Of a stretch of DNA of 9,340 bases, positions 6,231 to 9,340 are shown in pieces; position 1 is the first letter of the stretch; every line of letters starts with the position of its first letter. Position numbers and translations under genes: made by a program. The DNA is taken from assembly GCA_947461495.1 (NCBI GenBank), contig CANHLV010000044.1:1-9340 (forward strand), given 5' to 3'. Below the pieces are notes generated by a model that was not told the DNA's origin, made no database searches, and was given only the letters and a program-made list of their open reading frames with translations. The stretch comes from Chitinophagaceae bacterium. Lineage in GTDB: Bacteria; Bacteroidota; Bacteroidia; Chitinophagales; Chitinophagaceae.

Positions 6231-7427
6231 TTACTCATCGTCATTCTCGGTAGAAATAGGCCCGGTGAACATTCCAATTAGCTCCTTGGCTTTGTAAATA
6301 TTTCTGTTGTATTTATTTCCGATGACGATGATTGTTGCATCTTCTTCAATCAATCTGATAAATACTGCATTGCTTCCATGCCACCAGCCATTATGATAAA
6401 TGATTTTCTTGTGTGGGAAGTTGTACATTCTCCAACCCAAACCATAATTTCTTACACCTGCTTTTTCATTACTGCAAGGTTTGTATGCTTCTGCTAAAGT
6501 GGCTTTTGTAAGATATAATTCAGAACTCAACAATCTGTCCCATTTTAATAAATCTTCTGGCGTAGAGAAAATGTTTTTATCACCATATACTTTGTCTAAG
6601 TTGATGAACATAGCTTGGTAATTTCTCCAATCGTAACTGGGTGTTGTTCTTGCAGAATCTTTATCGCAGTATACAAAGCTGTTATTCATCTTCAAGGGCT
6701 CAAAAATTGATTTTTTTATGTATTCAGGATATGTCATTGAAGTGACTTTTTCAATCAATAAAGCCAGTAAAGCATAGTTGGTATTGCAATAGGTAAAATG
6801 TTTGTTAGCAGGACTAATATTTTTTAGTATATTTTTTTTGCTGATTAAAGTATTGAGTATGTCTTGATTCGTAACAAATGTTTTTGAATTCCACCCGATT
6901 TCCTCCATAAAGTAAACATAGTTTGGCAAACCGCTTCTGTGATTGAGTAAGCTTCTGATGGTGATACCCGGGTAATTAAAATCTGGAAAGTATTTTGAAA
7001 ACATTTCATCTAGTTGTATTTTCTTATCCTGCCATAATTTGAGTACTGCCATTGCCGTTATCGTTTTGCTGACCGATGCAATGTGTAATGGCGTACTGGC
7101 ATTGATGGTATCATTGCTGCCGATATGAGCGATGCCGTTGTATTTTTCAAAAAGTATATTCCCACTTTTGGCAACTAAAATACCTCCATTGAATCCCGAA
7201 TTTTTAAGAAACTGATTGTACCAGTTGTTGCACACCATTGCCACTTGACTAATATATTGAGGATTTATTTTTGGATTAGCCGGTAAAATAAAAGGGTGGC
7301 CTAAAGTATCATCTGTTTCAGCATTTTCCTTGAAGTCGTTACATGAGATGAGGCTAATCATCAAGAAAAACGGCAAAAAAGTTATGCAGTTAGCGTTACG
7401 GGATGAAAATATTTTAAAAAAGGTCAT
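6231..7427 (-). CDS. Serine hydrolase lipoprotein, beta-lactamase/PBP4 (class C-like) family
   Basis: Protein of 398 residues with a lipoprotein signal: hydrophobic residues 15-28 and lipobox LISC with Cys29. It is probably exported and lipid-anchored. The catalytic domain spans about residues 60-380. It carries the three motifs of the family: SVSK (nucleophile Ser118, Lys121), YCN (Tyr213-Asn215, where YSN or YAN is usual) and HNG (345-347, in place of KTG). Other family marks are RSLLNHRSGLPNY (158-170) and STPEDLLKWDRLL (288-300). Members include esterases, D-aminopeptidases, DD-peptidases and class C beta-lactamases. The HNG motif and long divergent sequence make a simple peptidase or esterase more likely than a drug-resistance beta-lactamase, but substrate cannot be read. 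It is divergent from serA across 90 bp; a weak -7-like AACATTTG lies at 7462-7455. Its stop is 5 bp from the stop of the SpmAB gene. Confidence 0.9.
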   Translation of the reverse strand: MTFFKIFSSRNANCITFLPFFLMISLISCNDFKENAETDDTLGHPFILPANPKINPQYISQVAMVCNNWYNQFLKNSGFNGGILVAKSGNILFEKYNGIAHIGSNDTINASTPLHIASVSKTITAMAVLKLWQDKKIQLDEMFSKYFPDFNYPGITIRSLLNHRSGLPNYVYFMEEIGWNSKTFVTNQDILNTLISKKNILKNISPANKHFTYCNTNYALLALLIEKVTSMTYPEYIKKSIFEPLKMNNSFVYCDKDSARTTPSYDWRNYQAMFINLDKVYGDKNIFSTPEDLLKWDRLLSSELYLTKATLAEAYKPCSNEKAGVRNYGLGWRMYNFPHKKIIYHNGWWHGSNAVFIRLIEEDATIIVIGNKYNRNIYKAKELIGMFTGPISTENDDE

Positions 7428-7460
7428 TAATTATATAGTGCTTTTGAAATAAAACAAATG

Positions 7461-7495
7461 TTGAATAGTTAATTACTAATGATAGAATATCTTTG
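7461..7495 (+). promoter_or_regulatory. serA promoter
   Basis: TATCTTTG (7488-7495) is a perfect TAnnTTTG -7 box, and TTG at 7461-7463 is a possible -33 element with a 24-bp spacer. Transcription should begin near 7501, leaving a leader of fewer than 20 bases. This is the best promoter match in the window. Confidence 0.65.
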
Positions 7496-7502
7496 TGCAA
7501 AA

Positions 7503-7509
7503 TAAGGAG
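7503..7509 (+). promoter_or_regulatory. Strong Shine-Dalgarno site of serA
   Basis: TAAGGAG lies 8 bases before ATG 7518. Other genes in the window have no recognisable Shine-Dalgarno site, which is normal for Bacteroidota, so this strong site stands out and fixes the start codon. Confidence 0.7.
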
Positions 7510-7517
7510 TATTTATC

Positions 7518-8750
7518 ATGGCAGAGAAAAAAAATACCAGCTATCCCAAAGAAAAAATCAATATTTTATTTCTGGAAAACATCAGTGAAGCTGCAGCAAA
7601 GCAATTTTCTCAGCATGGTTATGTGAATGTAAAAAGATTAACAGGAGCTCTCAGTGAATCCGAGTTAATGAAAGAAATTAAAAATGTTCATATTCTTGGA
7701 ATTCGCAGCAAAACAACCATTACCGCAAAAGTTTTAAAAGAAGCCCAGAAGTTACAGGCAATCGGCTGTTTTTGCATTGGTGTTAATCAAGTTGATTTGA
7801 AAGCAGCTACAGAAATGGGAGTGGCTGTTTTTAATGCTCCATATAGTAATACAAGAAGTGTGGCAGAATTGGTTATAGGTGCTTCTATTATTTTGGTTAG
7901 AAAAATTCTGGATAAAAATAAAGCGGCTCATGAAGGGAAGTGGATGAAAGATGCAAAAGGAAGTCATGAGTTAAGAGGTAAAACATTAGGTATTATTGGA
8001 TATGGAAACATAGGCAGTCAGGTTAGTGTCCTTGCCGAAGCATTAGGAATGAAAGTCTTATTTTATGATGTGGAAACCAAGTTGCCTTTGGGGAATGCAT
8101 CTGATTGCAAGAATTTAAAAGAATTGTTGCAACAAAGTGATGTGGTTACTTTGCATATTCCTGAATTGGATTCTACCAAAAATTTAATCAATAAGTCTAA
8201 TCTCAAATTTTTTAAGAAAGGAGCGGTGCTGATTAATTATGCTAGGGGAGAAGTTGTTGATTTAAAAGCATTGAAATCTTCTTTGGAATCAGGTGATTTG
8301 GGAGGCGCTGCAATAGATGTGTTTCCATGGGAGCCTGAAAAAAATGGAGATGAATTTACAACTCCATTGCAAGGGTTGTCGAACGTATTGCTAACGCCTC
8401 ATATTGGCGGTAGTACTCAGGAAGCGCAAAATAATATTGGCATGGATGTTAGCGTCAAGTTATTTAATTATCTCGAAAAAGGCATCAGTACTGGTTCTCA
8501 CACGATTCCGGCAATGGCACTACCACCACAAGAGGGCTCACATCGAATTCTGCATATTCATAAAAATGTACCCGGTGTATTAAGTCAGATTAATACTGCT
8601 TTAAGTAAAATCAATATCGTTGGACAATACCTTAAAACCAATGAGGATATCGGTTATGTGGTATTGGATATTGATAAAAGCATCAGTAAAAATGCAATGG
8701 AACTGCTGAAGAAGGTGAAGCATACGATTAAGGTGAGGATACTTTACTAG
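7518..8750 (+). CDS. serA: D-3-phosphoglycerate dehydrogenase, E. coli type with ACT domain
   Basis: Cytoplasmic enzyme of 410 residues that oxidises 3-phosphoglycerate to 3-phosphohydroxypyruvate with NAD+, the first step of serine synthesis. The substrate domain has GIRSKT (61-66) and AIGCFCIGVNQVDL (81-94). The Rossmann domain has GYGNIG (161-166) with Asp184 after the next strand. Catalytic residues are Arg243 (YARGEVV), Glu272 (WEPE) and His295 (TPHIGGST). Residues from about 340 form an ACT domain: HIHKNVPGVL with His348 and Asn350, and INIVGQYL with Asn366, aligning with the serine-binding His344, Asn346 and Asn364 of E. coli SerA. Feedback inhibition by serine is therefore expected. 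Length and sequence through RILY closely resemble E. coli SerA as I recall it. There is no extra ASB domain. serC and serB are not adjacent. A strong promoter and SD suggest high expression. Confidence 0.97.
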   Translation: MAEKKNTSYPKEKINILFLENISEAAAKQFSQHGYVNVKRLTGALSESELMKEIKNVHILGIRSKTTITAKVLKEAQKLQAIGCFCIGVNQVDLKAATEMGVAVFNAPYSNTRSVAELVIGASIILVRKILDKNKAAHEGKWMKDAKGSHELRGKTLGIIGYGNIGSQVSVLAEALGMKVLFYDVETKLPLGNASDCKNLKELLQQSDVVTLHIPELDSTKNLINKSNLKFFKKGAVLINYARGEVVDLKALKSSLESGDLGGAAIDVFPWEPEKNGDEFTTPLQGLSNVLLTPHIGGSTQEAQNNIGMDVSVKLFNYLEKGISTGSHTIPAMALPPQEGSHRILHIHKNVPGVLSQINTALSKINIVGQYLKTNEDIGYVVLDIDKSISKNAMELLKKVKHTIKVRILY

Positions 8751-8795
8751 TTTGGTGTTTGGTCGCTTCGCTTGTTTGTTGTTTGTTGTTTGTTG
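8751..8795. repeat. Short tandem repeats directly after the serA stop codon
   Basis: Three small tandem runs follow the stop: TTTGGTG/TTTGGTC (8751-8764), CGCTT twice (8764-8773) and TTTGTTG three times perfectly (8775-8795). The plus strand is strongly T/G rich here. They lead into the 9-bp array after about 16 bases. Confidence 0.8.
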
Positions 8796-8811
8796 TGGAG
8801 GCTGCCTAACT

Positions 8812-8937
8812 AGCCTATCCAGCTTATCCAGCCTATCCAGCTTATCCAGCCTATCCAGCTTATCCAGCTTATCCAGCTTATCCAGCTTATCCAGCCTATC
8901 CAGCTTATCCAGCCTATCCAGCTTATCTAGCCTATCC
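8812..8937. repeat. Tandem array of fourteen 9-bp units AGCYTATCC
   Basis: Fourteen contiguous units run from 8812 to 8937 with no spacers. The only variation is C or T at position 4, except unit 13, which ends in T instead of C. In order position 4 is C T C T C T T T T C T C T C, so much of it is an 18-bp repeat of paired C and T units. A degenerate unit (6 of 9 matches) precedes it at 8803-8811. The 9-bp period leaves most reading frames open on both strands, giving artificial Ser-Leu-Ser or Leu-Asp-Lys/Arg peptides. Units do not pair well with one another on one strand, so a terminator hairpin is not evident. Confidence 0.95.
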
Positions 8938-8965
8938 AGCATCTAGTATCCAGCATCTAGTATCC
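8938..8965. repeat. Two 14-bp tandem units ending the array
   Basis: AGCATCTAGTATCC occurs twice back to back (8938-8951 and 8952-8965). Each unit is the 9-bp motif enlarged by five bases around CTAG. The second copy overlaps the 3' end of the mannosidase gene and supplies its final Tyr codon and TAG stop. Confidence 0.93.
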
Positions 8966-9340
8966 ATTCCTCAAATAAAACTCATTCAACGAATACACTT
9001 TCAATTCCTTCAATAACTCTTCCGTCACTTCAATATTCTCAAACGTAATGATTTTGTTTTCTCCTTTTTTTATATTGAAGTAGTTGTCTGATGCATTCAT
9101 TGCGGTTTTTTCGGTGTACAAATAAACATATTGGGCATCACAACTTGATTGAATAGAAATGCTGTTATCACCGTTTCTTTTTATCGTGAATTTGGGCTGG
9201 TTTTTAATCAGATTTTTTTTATTGATGGTTTCGATAGACAAATCGGGATGATCTGAATAAGCTTTTTTAACTGCGTACCAAGCTGCTTTTTTAATGCCTG
9301 AATAATCAATAATACTCCAGCTGGTAACAGGCCAGCAATC
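8957..9340 (-). CDS. GH2 family beta-mannosidase, C-terminal part (gene continues beyond window)
   Basis: The minus-strand frame is open from base 9340 to the TAG at 8959-8957, giving the last 127 residues. It begins DCWPVTSWSIIDYSG, followed by KKAAWYAVKKAY. This is the end of the TIM barrel of GH2 beta-mannosidases (compare WQLNDCWPVTSWS and YYG.WKALHY), enzymes that release mannose from the non-reducing end of beta-mannosides. The last ~90 residues form an Ig-like beta-sandwich; SDNYFNIKKGENKIITF matches the (F)SDNYFDL.PGE pattern of the family's last domain. Only about 12 residues lie between the two parts, where most members have a further Ig-like domain of about 100 residues, so this copy looks shortened. 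A TTG at 9241 is not the true start because the family signature lies upstream of it. The protein is probably periplasmic, but its N-terminus is outside the window. It converges on serA. Confidence 0.85.
   Translation of the reverse strand, partial: DCWPVTSWSIIDYSGIKKAAWYAVKKAYSDHPDLSIETINKKNLIKNQPKFTIKRNGDNSISIQSSCDAQYVYLYTEKTAMNASDNYFNIKKGENKIITFENIEVTEELLKELKVYSLNEFYLRNGY

Noticed and set aside
6231..7427. Antibiotic-resistance class C beta-lactamase
   Set aside because: Lipid-anchored with HNG instead of KTG and no regulator nearby; the general serine-hydrolase family is a safer call.
8812..8937. CRISPR array
   Set aside because: Units are 9 bp, contiguous and without spacers; no cas genes.
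8601..8942. Minus-strand 113-residue frame beginning with Leu-Asp-Lys/Arg repeats
   Set aside because: The first half is the repeat array and the rest is antisense to the serA ACT domain; no start signal.
8752..8946. Plus-strand 64-residue frame with Ser-Leu-Ser repeats and a cysteine-rich hydrophobic start
   Set aside because: It is the translation of non-coding tandem repeats whose 9-bp period keeps frames open; it starts 2 bases after the serA stop and shows no domain or ribosome site.
9239..9241. TTG start giving a separate 94-residue gene on the minus strand
   Set aside because: The frame continues upstream to the window end and carries the GH2 signature there, so this is the end of a larger gene.

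Overview
The window looks like a chromosomal segment of a Bacteroidota bacterium, probably near Chitinophagaceae or a related family (inference). The basis is low GC content, promoters resembling the Bacteroidetes -7 motif TAnnTTTG, near-absence of Shine-Dalgarno sequences, two lipoproteins, and gene types common in that phylum (GH3-like protein, fused SpmA-SpmB protein, PRC-barrel protein, GH2 beta-mannosidase).

Layout. At the left edge there may be the last residues of a gene cut by the window (2-49), followed by a concentric inverted repeat (53-99) and a promoter. A NlpC/P60 cell-wall peptidase lipoprotein follows (+, best start TTG at 169). It converges on a small PRC-barrel protein (-, 720-1142), and their stop codons interlock. 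A divergent gap of 143 bp leads to lepA (+, elongation factor 4). Then come, on the same strand but with clear gaps, a GH3-like adenylating enzyme (3255-4748) and a fused SpmA-SpmB nucleoside-recognition membrane protein (4825-6225). This last gene stops 5 bp from the end of a convergent serine-hydrolase lipoprotein of the beta-lactamase/PBP4 fold (-, 6231-7427). A 90-bp divergent gap with a very good Bacteroidetes promoter and an unusually strong ribosome binding site drives serA (+, 7518-8750), the E. coli-type 3-phosphoglycerate dehydrogenase with a serine-sensing ACT domain. The right edge holds the C-terminal end of a GH2 beta-mannosidase (-, from 8957, open at the window end). Its reading frame runs continuously to base 9340.

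The most unusual piece is the 206-bp convergent gap between serA and the mannosidase gene. It consists largely of nested tandem repeats: two 7-mers, two 5-mers, three 7-mers, fourteen 9-bp units AGCYTATCC with a patterned C/T at one position, and two 14-bp units, the last of which supplies the stop codon of the mannosidase gene.

The genes do not form an obvious pathway. They read as independent housekeeping and envelope functions: translation, serine synthesis, cell-wall turnover, glycan breakdown. No phage, transposase, CRISPR, tRNA or rRNA was seen. I found no convincing new multi-gene system. The second-look items are the repeat mosaic, two strong inverted repeats at the left, the apparently shortened C-terminus of the mannosidase, and enzymes with unknown substrates (GH3-like, SpmAB).
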